Origin: UMGS973 sp045599945
GTDB lineage: Bacteria; Bacillota; Clostridia; Peptostreptococcales; Anaerovoracaceae
Reading direction: 5' to 3'
DNA length: 64,000 nucleotides
Assembly: GCA_045599945.1 (NCBI GenBank)
Contig: JAZRWY010000029.1
Span: 1-64,000 of the forward strand
The translations under genes and the position numbers were made by a program. Positions within the stretch are counted from its first letter, which is position 1. The number at the start of each line of letters is the position of its first letter. Shown here piece by piece: positions 15,999-24,756 of the stretch. The notes beneath the pieces are model-generated. The model was not told where the DNA came from and searched no databases. It saw nothing but the letters and a program-made list of their open reading frames with translations.

Positions 15999-16478
15999 TT
16001 ATTCCGGAAGTTTTGTCACGTCAATCCATTCCAGAGCCTTTGAATATTCAAAGAGTTCGTCGCAGGTAAATTCCGCTGCGCTGTTTGAACTTCCGCAGGC
16101 AGGAAATACCGTTTCAAATCTTTTCAGAGACTCATCTGCATAGACGAGCACATTCTCATTTTCAAAACCGAAGGCGCAGACACCGCCAACGGCATGACCG
16201 GTGAATTCTATCACCTCGTCGGGCGTCAGCATCTTTGCCTTGCATCCAAAGAAATCCTTATACTTTCTGTTATCTATTCTTGCATCTCCTGCAACCTGAA
16301 TCAGAATGGCACGACCTTCCTTATCTTTAAAAGACAAGGTTTTGCAGATTCTGGCGCCTTCCACACCTACAGCTTCCGCTGCCAGGTCCACCGTTGCGGA
16401 GGATGCGTCAAATTCCATGATGCGATCTTCAATTCCCAGCCGTTTAAAACTTTCTCTTACTTTATCGATTGCCATGCT
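15999..16478 (-). CDS. YbaK/EbsC-type aminoacyl-tRNA deacylase
   Basis: A 159-residue YbaK/ProX-like editing protein that hydrolyses mischarged tRNAs such as Cys-tRNA-Pro or Ala-tRNA-Pro in known members. The family core ICKTLSFKDKEGRAILIQVAG and GCKAKMLTPDEVIEFTGH leading into AVGGVCAFG is clear. Start MAIDKVRES is set by AAAGGAG six bases ahead. It lies just downstream of the NSS transporter and is probably co-transcribed with it. Confidence 0.9.
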   Translation of the reverse strand, partial: SMAIDKVRESFKRLGIEDRIMEFDASSATVDLAAEAVGVEGARICKTLSFKDKEGRAILIQVAGDARIDNRKYKDFFGCKAKMLTPDEVIEFTGHAVGGVCAFGFENENVLVYADESLKRFETVFPACGSSNSAAEFTCDELFEYSKALEWIDVTKLPE

Positions 16479-16501
16479 TTCTCCTTTCTCCAGAAATCCC
16501 A

Positions 16502-17956
16502 TTATCCAAAGAATGAACCGAACTGTGCAATCAATACAACGACCAGAATAACTGGGGATACAATCTTATAGCAGATATCGAAGTAGCTTCTCGCTGTCCA
16601 TTTTGTAACGCCAGGAGTCTTCTGTACTTCCCGGTTGATGAATTCTGAGCCGGTTACCCATCCTACCATGATACACATCAGGAATGCACCAAGAGGCATC
16701 AGTATGCCTTCCGTGATAACATCATAGAAATCCAGCCAGCAGTCGTTCCAGCCATGGATATTGTCTGTCATGCCAAACAGTTCTGCCGGAGTCATGCACA
16801 TTGCGCCGCCGCTGATACCGCCGCCCAGTGCGTCGAAAGATACCGGAATGCCGAATGCAAAGATCAGCACACCAATGATTATTGTCGGTATTCTTCTCTT
16901 TGAAGAATCCAGCCCTTTGTCTGCCTTTCTGTCCATGACAAATGTAACAACACCTTCTACCAGTGAAATGGATGAAGTAACTGCTGCAATGAATACCAGA
17001 AGGTAGAACAGGAAGCCCATGAATGCGCCAATAAATCCGCCCATGCCTTCCGCAAATACAGAATGTAATGTTACAAACAGAAGTCCAGGACCCTGGCCCG
17101 GTTCCAGACCATAGGCAAAGCATGCAGGCATTACTGCCATGCCGGCCATGATTGCCACGCATGTATCTGCAATAACAATGACTGTTGAGTTCTTCACCAG
17201 TGCCGTTTCCTTTGTCAGGTAGGAACCAAATGTGATCATAATGCCCATTGCCAGCGACAGGGAGAAGAACATCTGCCCGGCTGCCGTTTTGACAATCGTC
17301 CATAATCCCACTTCTTTGATTGCTTCCGTATGAACGCCGAACATGAACTTGTATCCTTCACCGGCGCCCGGCTGAAAAGCAACATATATGATTACTACGC
17401 CCAGCAATACTGCAAGAGCAGGCATTGCGACAGATGAAAACTTCTCGATGCCGCCGGATACACCCGCACTAACGATGAATACGGTTACTGCCATGAAGAT
17501 CAGAAGGCATAGTATCATCTGTCCGCCGTTTCCTACAAATCCGCCGAAGAAATCGCCGGATGCCGTCGTCATTACTGCTGCAGTGGATGGCTTAAATATT
17601 GCTGCCAGAAACGATACCATGTATTTCAGTACAATACCGCCAAGAACTGCATAAAATGATGTGATCAGAAATCCGCAGAATACGCCGAAGTATCCTACAA
17701 ATGTGAATTTTTTACATAAAGCTCTGTATGCTCCTACAGGGCCTCTTCCTGTCTGTCTACCCATGGAAAATTCGCCGAGCATTACTACTACACCTACCAG
17801 CGCTGCTAATACCAGATAAACAACAAGGAATATTCCGCCGCCGTTCATGCCCATCTTGTATGGGAATCCCCAAATGTTGCCAAGACCTACAGCAGAACCT
17901 ATAGCCGCCATCAGGAATCCAAAGGTCGATCCCCAGCTATCTCTATTCTCTGCCAT
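16502..17956 (-). CDS. NSS family sodium-dependent transporter
   Basis: A 484-residue neurotransmitter:sodium symporter (LeuT/MhsT type). The first helix carries GSAVGLGNIWGFPYKMG, the unwound sodium- and substrate-binding segment. About 11 helices are predicted, as in bacterial MhsT. Family substrates are amino acids, often hydrophobic or aromatic; the exact one is not visible. AGGAGG lies upstream of the ATG. It is transcribed from a consensus promoter at 18008-18036, and ybaK follows. Confidence 0.92.
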   Translation of the reverse strand: MAENRDSWGSTFGFLMAAIGSAVGLGNIWGFPYKMGMNGGGIFLVVYLVLAALVGVVVMLGEFSMGRQTGRGPVGAYRALCKKFTFVGYFGVFCGFLITSFYAVLGGIVLKYMVSFLAAIFKPSTAAVMTTASGDFFGGFVGNGGQMILCLLIFMAVTVFIVSAGVSGGIEKFSSVAMPALAVLLGVVIIYVAFQPGAGEGYKFMFGVHTEAIKEVGLWTIVKTAAGQMFFSLSLAMGIMITFGSYLTKETALVKNSTVIVIADTCVAIMAGMAVMPACFAYGLEPGQGPGLLFVTLHSVFAEGMGGFIGAFMGFLFYLLVFIAAVTSSISLVEGVVTFVMDRKADKGLDSSKRRIPTIIIGVLIFAFGIPVSFDALGGGISGGAMCMTPAELFGMTDNIHGWNDCWLDFYDVITEGILMPLGAFLMCIMVGWVTGSEFINREVQKTPGVTKWTARSYFDICYKIVSPVILVVVLIAQFGSFFG

Positions 17957-18007
17957 TGAGAAACCTCCTAATATATTTATTATTATTTTATAAACACAAC
18001 AGACTTC

Positions 18008-18036
18008 ATTGTATAATCTAGAAATTCTTTTGTCAA
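18008..18036 (-). promoter_or_regulatory. Promoter of the NSS transporter gene
   Basis: Minus strand TTGACA (18031-18036), 17-base spacer, TACAAT (18008-18013). Confidence 0.88.
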
Positions 18037-18081
18037 CCGGGATATGTAAAAAAGAGCAGATGGCACAGCATTTTTCTCTGC

Positions 18082-18110
18082 AAAAAAGCCCCAGTGCTGT
18101 TCTGGGGCTT
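18082..18110 (-). terminator. Intrinsic terminator of the PFOR gene
   Basis: Minus strand AAGCCCCAG/CTGGGGCTT with a seven-base loop, then a T-run. It is about 95 bases after the PFOR stop. The 3' untranslated stretch between them carries the inverted repeat TAATCTGCTG (18115-18124) / CAGCAGATTA (18187-18196). Confidence 0.85.
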
Positions 18111-18205
18111 GATAATCTGCTGTAATAATCTATTGTCAGTATATATTTATGGAACTTTTAACATTCAAGGAGATTATATGCAGTCCAGCAGATTATTGAA
18201 CCATT

Positions 18206-21200
18206 TTATTCTGCCAGTCTCTTATATTCCTCAAATCTTTCCATTGCCTGCTTCTCTGTTTCATCAAACATCTTCTGCGCAATGGCAGGGAATTCCTTCA
18301 GCAGTGACTTATATCTGGTCTGTCCAAGAATGAATTCCTGGAATTTTCCGTTTGGTTCTTTTGAATCCAGCATGAACGGATTCTGTCCCTGATCTTTCAG
18401 TGTAGGATTATATCTGTACAGCGGCCAATATCCGCATTCTACAGCTTCCTTGATATTCTCCTGCGACTTGCCCATGCCCTTCAGGATTCCATGGTTAATG
18501 CAAGGTGCATATGCGATGATCAGAGATGGACCATCATACTCTTCGGCTTCCCTCATGGCCTTGATGAGCTGACTCTTGTCAGCACCCATGCCTACCTGGG
18601 CAACATAAACATATCCGTAGGAGATGGCCTGTAAACCAAGATCCTTCTTTCGAACCTTCTTTCCTCCTGCCGCAAATTTTGCAATGGCAGCTGTAGGCGT
18701 TGACTTGGATGCCTGTCCGCCTGTATTGGAATATACTTCTGTATCAAATACCAGAATGTTGATATTCTCTCCGGAAGCCAGAACATGATCCAGACCGCCG
18801 TAGCCGATATCGTATGCCCAGCCGTCTCCGCCAAGACACCATACAGATTTCTTCACAAGATAATCCTCATGCTCTGCAATACGTCTGGTAAGCGCCTTAA
18901 TGACCTCATCATTGGTCTTGCTCTCCTCAATTGCTTTCATGACAGATGCGCTCTTGACTCTTGACATGTCCCCGTCTTCCTTGTATTCCATCCATTCCTG
19001 GATTGCTTCGCGGAGTTCCTCTTCAATGTCAAGTTCCAGAAGAGCTCGCATGTTCTGTTCGATCTTTTCTCTCATCTGCTTCTGTGCCAGGAACAGACCA
19101 TATCCGAATTCAGCATTGTCTTCAAACAGGGAATTAGACCACGCAGGGCCTCTTCCCAGTTCGTCCGTACAATATGGCATGGTCGGAGCCGATGCACCCC
19201 AGATGGACGAACATCCTGTTGCATTGGCAACAAGCATTCTGTCACCAAACAGCTGGGTTGCCAGTTTCATGTACGGTGTCTCTCCGCAGCCTGCACATGC
19301 GCCTGAGAATTCCAGATAAGGTTTTCTGAACTGGGAACCCTTCACGGAGAATGTATCGACTCTCTCGAACTTTCTCGGAACTTTAATACCATAGTCCCAG
19401 TTTTCCTTTTCCTCCCAGGCAATGGTATCGAATGTAACCATTTCAAGGGCCGTATCCTTTGCCGGACAGATGTCTGCGCAGTTTCCGCAGCCCATGCAGT
19501 CAAATGATGAAATCTGCATTCTGTAGTGAAGATCCTCTATGCCCTTTCCTTTTGCAGGAATCGTCTGGAATGTCAATGGCGCTCTTTCCAGCTCCTCGTC
19601 TGTCAGAAGCATTGGACGGATTGCTGCATGCGGGCAGACAAATGCACACTGGTTGCACTGGATGCACTTGGTCATATCCCACTTCGGCAGATCGATGGAC
19701 ACGCCTCTCTTTTCATATTTTGATGTTCCGGAAGGGAAGGAACCGTCTTCAATGCCTTCAAATGCGCTGACCGGCAGGTCGTCGCCTTCCTGTCTGTTCA
19801 TCGGAATCAGAATGTTTTCCACGAACGGATCCATCTCTTCATATTTTTCTTTCTTTCTGCCAGGAAGCTCCTTCCATTCTTCAGGAATCTCTACCTTTCG
19901 GATAGCAGAAACGCCCATGTCAACCGCCTTGCAGTTCATGTCTACGACATTCTGCCCTTTCTTCCTGTATGTCTTTTCTATTCCTTCCTTCAGATACTTC
20001 ACAGCATCCTCAATCGGAAGCACACCGGTCAGTTTGAAGAATGCAGCCTGCATGATCATGTTGATTCTTGATCCAAGACCGATTTCTCTTGCAATTGTCC
20101 AGCCGTCTATGACATAGAAGTTTACATTCTTTCTGGCCAGATCTCTCTTCATCTTGTCCGGGAGATGTTCTCCAACCTCTTCCGGACTCCAGATGCAGTT
20201 CAGAAGGAACGTTCCGCCCTTCTTCAGATCCTTTAACATGTCATACTGTCTTCTGTACGACTGGTTATGGCATGCCACATAGTCCGCCTGATTGATCAGA
20301 TATGTGGACTGAATCGGATGCTCACCGAATCTCAGATGGGATACGGTAAGACCTCCGGATTTCTTTGAGTCATATGCAAAATATCCTTGCGCATAAAGAT
20401 CCGTCTTATCTCCGATGATCTTGATGGCAGTCTTGTTGGCGCCTACAGTACCATCGGAGCCAAGGCCCCAGAATTTACATTTGATGGTTCCCTTCGGTTC
20501 TCTTGCAATGCCTTCTGTATATGGAAGCGAATGTCCGGAAACATCATCCTCTATTCCTACTGTAAAGTGATTCTTCGGATTCTTGTGGTAAAGATTGTCA
20601 AAGATGGAATGTACCATTCCAGGAGTAGTATCCTTGGAACCAAGACCATATCTTCCGCCGAATACTTCCGGCTCAATCTTTTCTCCGTAAAGCGCTGCTC
20701 TTACGTCAAGATAAAGCGGCTCGCCCAGAGCTCCCGGTTCCTTCGTCCGATCAAGTACCGCAATTCTCTCAACGGTCTTTGGAAGTACATCCAGGAAATA
20801 TTTCTTGACAAACGGTCTGTAAAGTCTGACCTTTATCAGGCCGACTCTATGTCCTTCGGATATCATCTTGTTCATTGTCTCTTCGATGGTCTCACAGATG
20901 GAACCCATGGCTACAATGACATTTTCCGCATCAGGAGCGCCCACATAATCAAACGGCTTGTAGTGTCTTCCTGAGATTTCTCCGATTTTATCCATATATT
21001 CCACGACATCATCTACAACATTTTCATAATACTTGTTTGCTGCTTCTCTTGCCTGGAAGAAAATATCCGGATTCTGCGCGGTCCCCCTGATGACAGGGTG
21101 CGAAGGATTCAGTGCTCTTGCTCTGAATTCTGCTACTGCGTCCTCATCCAGAAGTTTTCTTAAATCATCATAATCCAATACTCCGATTTTCTGTATTTCA

Positions 21201-21736
21201 TGAGAAGTTCTAAAGCCGTCAAAGAAATGAACAAACGGCACCCTCGACTTGATACTTGCAAGATGTGCAACAGCGCCAAGGTCCATGACCTCCTGCACCG
21301 ATGATGATGCCAGCATTGCAAAACCTGTCTGTCTTGCAGCCATGACATCGGAATGATCTCCAAATATGCACAGTGCATGGGTTGAAACTGATCTTGCCGC
21401 TACATGGAATACGCAGGGAAGAAGTTCTCCTGCAATCTTATACATGTTCGGAATCATCAGAAGCAGTCCCTGTGATGATGTGAAGGTTGTCGTCAGCGCG
21501 CCGGCTGAAAGTGAACCGTGCACAGTACCAGCAGCACCTGCTTCAGACTGCATTTCTGCAATCTTTACAGTCTGGCTGAATATATTCTTTTTCCCGTAGG
21601 CTGCCCATTCATCCACTGTTTCAGCCATGGGAGATGATGGTGTAATCGGATAGATTGCTGCAACATCTGTAAACGCATAGGCTACATGTGCTGCTGCTGT
21701 GTTTCCATCCATTGTCTTCATTCTTTTTTTATTCAT
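18206..21736 (-). CDS. nifJ: Pyruvate:ferredoxin (flavodoxin) oxidoreductase
   Basis: A 1176-residue single-chain PFOR, which oxidises pyruvate with CoA to acetyl-CoA, CO2 and reduced ferredoxin; it is the central catabolic enzyme of anaerobes. The N-terminal domain I starts DGNTAAAHVAYAFTDVAAIY and PITPSSPMAE. A central 2x[4Fe-4S] ferredoxin domain has CIQCNQCAFVCPHAAI and CMGCGNCADICPAKD. The C-terminal TPP domain contains GACAGCGETPY, GDGWAYDIGYGG and SNTGGQASKSTPT. AAAGGG precedes the ATG. It is a single-gene unit with its own promoter and terminator. Confidence 0.98.
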   Translation of the reverse strand: MNKKRMKTMDGNTAAAHVAYAFTDVAAIYPITPSSPMAETVDEWAAYGKKNIFSQTVKIAEMQSEAGAAGTVHGSLSAGALTTTFTSSQGLLLMIPNMYKIAGELLPCVFHVAARSVSTHALCIFGDHSDVMAARQTGFAMLASSSVQEVMDLGAVAHLASIKSRVPFVHFFDGFRTSHEIQKIGVLDYDDLRKLLDEDAVAEFRARALNPSHPVIRGTAQNPDIFFQAREAANKYYENVVDDVVEYMDKIGEISGRHYKPFDYVGAPDAENVIVAMGSICETIEETMNKMISEGHRVGLIKVRLYRPFVKKYFLDVLPKTVERIAVLDRTKEPGALGEPLYLDVRAALYGEKIEPEVFGGRYGLGSKDTTPGMVHSIFDNLYHKNPKNHFTVGIEDDVSGHSLPYTEGIAREPKGTIKCKFWGLGSDGTVGANKTAIKIIGDKTDLYAQGYFAYDSKKSGGLTVSHLRFGEHPIQSTYLINQADYVACHNQSYRRQYDMLKDLKKGGTFLLNCIWSPEEVGEHLPDKMKRDLARKNVNFYVIDGWTIAREIGLGSRINMIMQAAFFKLTGVLPIEDAVKYLKEGIEKTYRKKGQNVVDMNCKAVDMGVSAIRKVEIPEEWKELPGRKKEKYEEMDPFVENILIPMNRQEGDDLPVSAFEGIEDGSFPSGTSKYEKRGVSIDLPKWDMTKCIQCNQCAFVCPHAAIRPMLLTDEELERAPLTFQTIPAKGKGIEDLHYRMQISSFDCMGCGNCADICPAKDTALEMVTFDTIAWEEKENWDYGIKVPRKFERVDTFSVKGSQFRKPYLEFSGACAGCGETPYMKLATQLFGDRMLVANATGCSSIWGASAPTMPYCTDELGRGPAWSNSLFEDNAEFGYGLFLAQKQMREKIEQNMRALLELDIEEELREAIQEWMEYKEDGDMSRVKSASVMKAIEESKTNDEVIKALTRRIAEHEDYLVKKSVWCLGGDGWAYDIGYGGLDHVLASGENINILVFDTEVYSNTGGQASKSTPTAAIAKFAAGGKKVRKKDLGLQAISYGYVYVAQVGMGADKSQLIKAMREAEEYDGPSLIIAYAPCINHGILKGMGKSQENIKEAVECGYWPLYRYNPTLKDQGQNPFMLDSKEPNGKFQEFILGQTRYKSLLKEFPAIAQKMFDETEKQAMERFEEYKRLAE

Positions 21737-21832
21737 AGTTATTCCCTTTCGTTGCCTTTTGTTTTGTGATTACACTTTTTTGTATCTGTATAAGTACATC
21801 TAATGTATATATAAGGCTCCCTAATGTATGAA

Positions 21833-21862
21833 ATGATACCATATCTTCAGGGGAAAAGTCAA
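21833..21862 (-). promoter_or_regulatory. Promoter of the PFOR gene
   Basis: Minus strand TTGACT (21857-21862), 18-base spacer ending in TGG (extended -10), TATCAT (21833-21838). The 5' untranslated leader is about 90 bases; I see no riboswitch-like fold in it. Confidence 0.78.
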
Positions 21863-21968
21863 CCAAAAAACGCGATGTTTTTCATGTATACATAACACAA
21901 GAAATGATGCGAAAACAGTGAGAATAGTAAGACAATTCTGCGAACGTAAAACCCGCCGAAATGCAGAG

Positions 21969-21990
21969 AAAAACCCCGCTTTCGCGAGGT
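21969..21990 (-). terminator. Intrinsic terminator of the dnaX-ybaB-recR operon
   Basis: Minus strand CCTCGC-GAAA-GCGGGG followed by TTTTT, seven bases after the recR stop. Confidence 0.88.
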
Positions 21991-21996
21991 ATGCAT

Positions 21997-22596
21997 CTAG
22001 ATTTCTCTTCTTCCTTCCAAGGCTTTCAGAAGGGTAATTTCATCGGTATATTCCAGGTCTCCGCCCACCGGAATTCCATGGGCAATTCTGGTTACTTTTA
22101 TTCCTGCCGGCTTAATGAGTCTGGCAATGTACATTGCAGTTGCCTCTCCTTCTATGGTCGGATTGGTTGCAATGACCAGTTCCTGAACATCTTCTTTCTG
22201 AAGCCGGATAATCAGGGACTTCAGATTGATGTCCTCCGGTCCGATTCCATCCATCGGCGAAATGGCTCCATGGAGCACATGATAGAGTCCATCAAATTCC
22301 CGGATTCTTTCCATGGCAAAAACATCTCTCGGACTTTCCACCACGCAGATGACCGCTCTGTTTCTTCCGGAGTCACTGCAGATGCTGCAAGGATCTGTAT
22401 CGGTCAGATTCCCGCAGACCGAGCAGTATTTCATCTCCTTCTTTGCTGTCATGATTGCGCTGGAAAGCGATGCTACTGCCTCCTCATCCATGGACAGAAT
22501 GTGAAAAGCCAGCCGCTGGGCCGTCTTTCCTCCGATGCCCGGCAGCCTGGAAAGCTCACTGATTAATTTGTTCAAAGGCCTCGCATATGTCTTCAT
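21997..22596 (-). CDS. recR: Recombination protein RecR
   Basis: A 199-residue RecR, part of the RecFOR pathway that loads RecA at gaps. It shows the N-terminal HhH region (LSRLPGIGGKTAQRLAFHIL), the zinc finger CSVCGNLTDTDPCSIC, and a Toprim domain (VCVVESPRDVFAMER, then HVLHGAISPMDGIGPED). It directly follows ybaB and dnaX, the standard arrangement. Confidence 0.97.
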   Translation of the reverse strand: MKTYARPLNKLISELSRLPGIGGKTAQRLAFHILSMDEEAVASLSSAIMTAKKEMKYCSVCGNLTDTDPCSICSDSGRNRAVICVVESPRDVFAMERIREFDGLYHVLHGAISPMDGIGPEDINLKSLIIRLQKEDVQELVIATNPTIEGEATAMYIARLIKPAGIKVTRIAHGIPVGGDLEYTDEITLLKALEGRREI

Positions 22597-22598
22597 CG

Positions 22599-22955
22599 TT
22601 AAAGCAGTCCCGGAGGAAGTCCAAGGCTTCCTGTCACCTTATTCATCTCATTTGCTGCGATTTCATCCATCTGTCTTAATGCTTCATTCACCGCAACCAG
22701 AATCAGATCTTCCAGCATTTCCACATCATCAGGATCTACGACTTCAGGCTTGATTGCAATGCTTTTAATCTGCTTGTTTCCTGTAACTGTGACTTCAACA
22801 GCACCGCCGCCGGCAGTTGTTGTTGTTTCCATTTCATCAATTTTTTCCTGCGCTTCCTGCATCTTTCTCTGCATTGCCTGCACCTGTGCCATCTGTGCCT
22901 GCATGTTTCCGCCGCCGGTCTTAGGCTTCCTGCCGGCTCTCATTCCTTTTCCCAT
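22599..22955 (-). CDS. ybaB: YbaB/EbfC nucleoid-associated protein
   Basis: A 118-residue YbaB/EbfC family DNA-binding protein. A Met/Gln-rich helix (MQAQMAQVQAMQRKMQEAQE) is followed by the beta-sheet core VEVTVTGNKQIKSIAIKPEVV and a Gly/Pro-rich end. It is placed between dnaX and recR, as in most bacteria. The 17-residue GKGMRAGRKPKTGGG-type start is basic and flexible. Confidence 0.94.
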   Translation of the reverse strand: MGKGMRAGRKPKTGGGNMQAQMAQVQAMQRKMQEAQEKIDEMETTTTAGGGAVEVTVTGNKQIKSIAIKPEVVDPDDVEMLEDLILVAVNEALRQMDEIAANEMNKVTGSLGLPPGLL

Positions 22956-22971
22956 AATCTTGATTCCTCCA

Positions 22972-24504
22972 TTATTCTAGTGCTACATTAAGCCCCAGAA
23001 CACTCTCTGCTTCTTTTGCAAGTTCTTCCGCTTGTGTCTTTGTCTGCACCGCAGTTTCCTGATTGTCCTTCAGTTTCATGACCATCGGCCGCCCGACAAT
23101 CTTTTCCGCCTTGCTCTCCATGTTTTCTCTGCTGTTTCCCAGCAGTTCCAGAACTGCACTGTTGCAGGATTCCACAACAAAGGTATCTCCCTTTACTTCT
23201 GTGATGGAACAGCTGGTGCGCATCATCATAAGACTCGGCTGGTCTGCTGCAGCCTGGACAATGAGATTTCTCCGGAGCTTTTCCAGCTCAGCGACAGCAT
23301 CTTCTGCTGCAGGTTTTTCTTCCTTCTTCGCAGCAGGTACCTCCTCCTGTTTCTTTTCAGGTTCCGCCTTCTTTTCTTTCGGTGCAGGATTCATCACTCT
23401 GACCGGCACCTTCTGCATTTCCTCATAAATGGATGACATTTTTACAATGGCAAGTTCCAGCAGGATTCTCGGCTGCGTAGACCATTTGGCATCCGCAATC
23501 GCTCTGGAAAGTTCCATGATGCAGGTGCTGATCTCGCTGACACCCAGCGTATCCGCCTGACTTCTGATTCTTGCAGCATTCTCCTCCGAAATATTCAGCA
23601 TGTCCTCCGGAGATGCAATGTATTTTGCGATCAGAAGGGCCCGGTAATGGGCAAGCCAGTCCTTCATGAGCTGACGGACTTCCTTTCCCTCTGCAAGGAC
23701 CTGATTCAGAATGACAAGGGCTTCTGCCGTGTCATGGATTGCCACATGATGTGTCAGTTCAATGAATACTTCCTCCGCCGGCGTTCCCAGAAGTTCCAGA
23801 ACATCATCTCTGACGATTTCCGTTTTCCCTCCGGAAAGACACTGGTCCAGAATGGACAGACAGTCTCTGACAGAACCGTCTGCATTGACTGCGATGATGC
23901 CCAGCGCTGCATCAGAAATGGCAATTCCTCTTTCTGTACAGATCTCCCGCATGCCTTTCTTTAAAAGGTTTTCAGATACTCTTCTGAAATCCAGCCGCAT
24001 GCATCTGGAAAGAATCGTTGCCGGAAGCTTCTGCGGCTCAGTGGTCGCCAGGATGAACATGACATGCTCCGGCGGTTCCTCCAATGTCTTCAGAAGCGCA
24101 TTGAATGCACCCGCGGAAAGCATGTGCACTTCATCGATGATATATACTTTTTTCCTGCCGATGGCAGGCGGATATTTTACGCTTTCCCTAAGCTCACGGA
24201 TATTTTCCACACCATTGTTGGATGCTGCATCGATTTCTATGACATCAATGAACGTGCCGTCCTTGATTGCCCGGCAGCTGGCGCAGGTACCGCAGGGGCG
24301 CGCACCTTCAGAAAGACAGTTCACGCCCTTAGCCAGAATTCTGGCTGTCGTCGTCTTGCCGGTCCCTCTTGTTCCGCATAGAAGATAGGCGTGTCCGACC
24401 TTGTCGCTCTCCAGCTGATGCCTGAGTATCCTGACAATATGATCCTGCCCGAGAATCTCATCGAAGACCTCCGGGCGGTATGCTCTGTATAAAGCCTGGT
24501 ACAT
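22972..24504 (-). CDS. dnaX: DNA polymerase III subunit gamma/tau
   Basis: A 510-residue clamp-loader ATPase. Start MYQALYRAYRPEVFDEILGQ follows GGGAG. The AAA+ core has GTRGTGKTTTARILAKGVNC, a zinc module with CGTCASC, DEVHMLSAGAFNALLKTLEEPP and the SRC sensor (ILSRCMRLDF). A Lys/Glu/Ala-rich linker leads to the C-terminal polymerase-binding region. I see no A AAA AAG slip site, so a separate gamma product by frameshifting is not indicated. The SRP RNA gene lies just upstream. Confidence 0.97.
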   Translation of the reverse strand: MYQALYRAYRPEVFDEILGQDHIVRILRHQLESDKVGHAYLLCGTRGTGKTTTARILAKGVNCLSEGARPCGTCASCRAIKDGTFIDVIEIDAASNNGVENIRELRESVKYPPAIGRKKVYIIDEVHMLSAGAFNALLKTLEEPPEHVMFILATTEPQKLPATILSRCMRLDFRRVSENLLKKGMREICTERGIAISDAALGIIAVNADGSVRDCLSILDQCLSGGKTEIVRDDVLELLGTPAEEVFIELTHHVAIHDTAEALVILNQVLAEGKEVRQLMKDWLAHYRALLIAKYIASPEDMLNISEENAARIRSQADTLGVSEISTCIMELSRAIADAKWSTQPRILLELAIVKMSSIYEEMQKVPVRVMNPAPKEKKAEPEKKQEEVPAAKKEEKPAAEDAVAELEKLRRNLIVQAAADQPSLMMMRTSCSITEVKGDTFVVESCNSAVLELLGNSRENMESKAEKIVGRPMVMKLKDNQETAVQTKTQAEELAKEAESVLGLNVALE

Positions 24505-24535
24505 AATCTGCTCCCAATCAATAAATAGATAGATT

Positions 24536-24680
24536 GCCCTTTGATGACCCCGCGAGAAAGAAAAGGCTGATCTGCGGCACATAGGCGCTTCCGCTTATTG
24601 CTGCTTCCTTCCGGACCTGACAAGGTTCACAGAGTCCTATTGCGCAGGACCCGATCAGTCAGGCGAAGCCATCAAAGGGC
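24536..24680 (-). ncRNA. ffs: SRP RNA (4.5S-like), with extended closing helix
   Basis: The minus strand contains the invariant Ffh-binding hairpin: TGTCAGGTCCGGAAGG then AAGCAGCA, with CTCTGTG on the 5' side. Inner pairings CTGCG/CGCAG, ATAGG/CCTAT and CTGATC/GATCAG define a core of about 24567-24658. Beyond it the perfect 11-base repeat GCCCTTTGATG (24670-24680) / CATCAAAGGGC (24536-24546) could close a roughly 145-base RNA. The core is certain; the outer ends are inferred. It lies upstream of dnaX as in many Gram-positive bacteria, with its own consensus promoter. Confidence 0.9.
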
Positions 24681-24701
24681 AATGAAATTGTCTACCCATC
24701 T

Positions 24702-24730
24702 ATTATATTAACATCTTGCATTTTCGTCAA
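24702..24730 (-). promoter_or_regulatory. Promoter of the SRP RNA gene
   Basis: Minus strand TTGACG (24725-24730), 17-base spacer, TATAAT (24702-24707). The expected start near 24695 is about 15 bases before the closing helix. It probably also feeds dnaX-ybaB-recR. Confidence 0.88.
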
Positions 24731-24756
24731 GTCCAATTCCCGAATCCGGTCCTGGC

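Noticed and set aside
18094..18333. Plus-strand 79-codon reading frame overlapping the PFOR 3' end and terminator
   Set aside because: It runs through the terminator hairpin and antisense to PFOR codons, with no plausible protein features.
22972..24504. Programmed frameshift in dnaX
   Set aside because: The Lys-rich linker reads AAA GAA AAG AAG without the A AAA AAG slip pattern and without an evident stimulatory stem.
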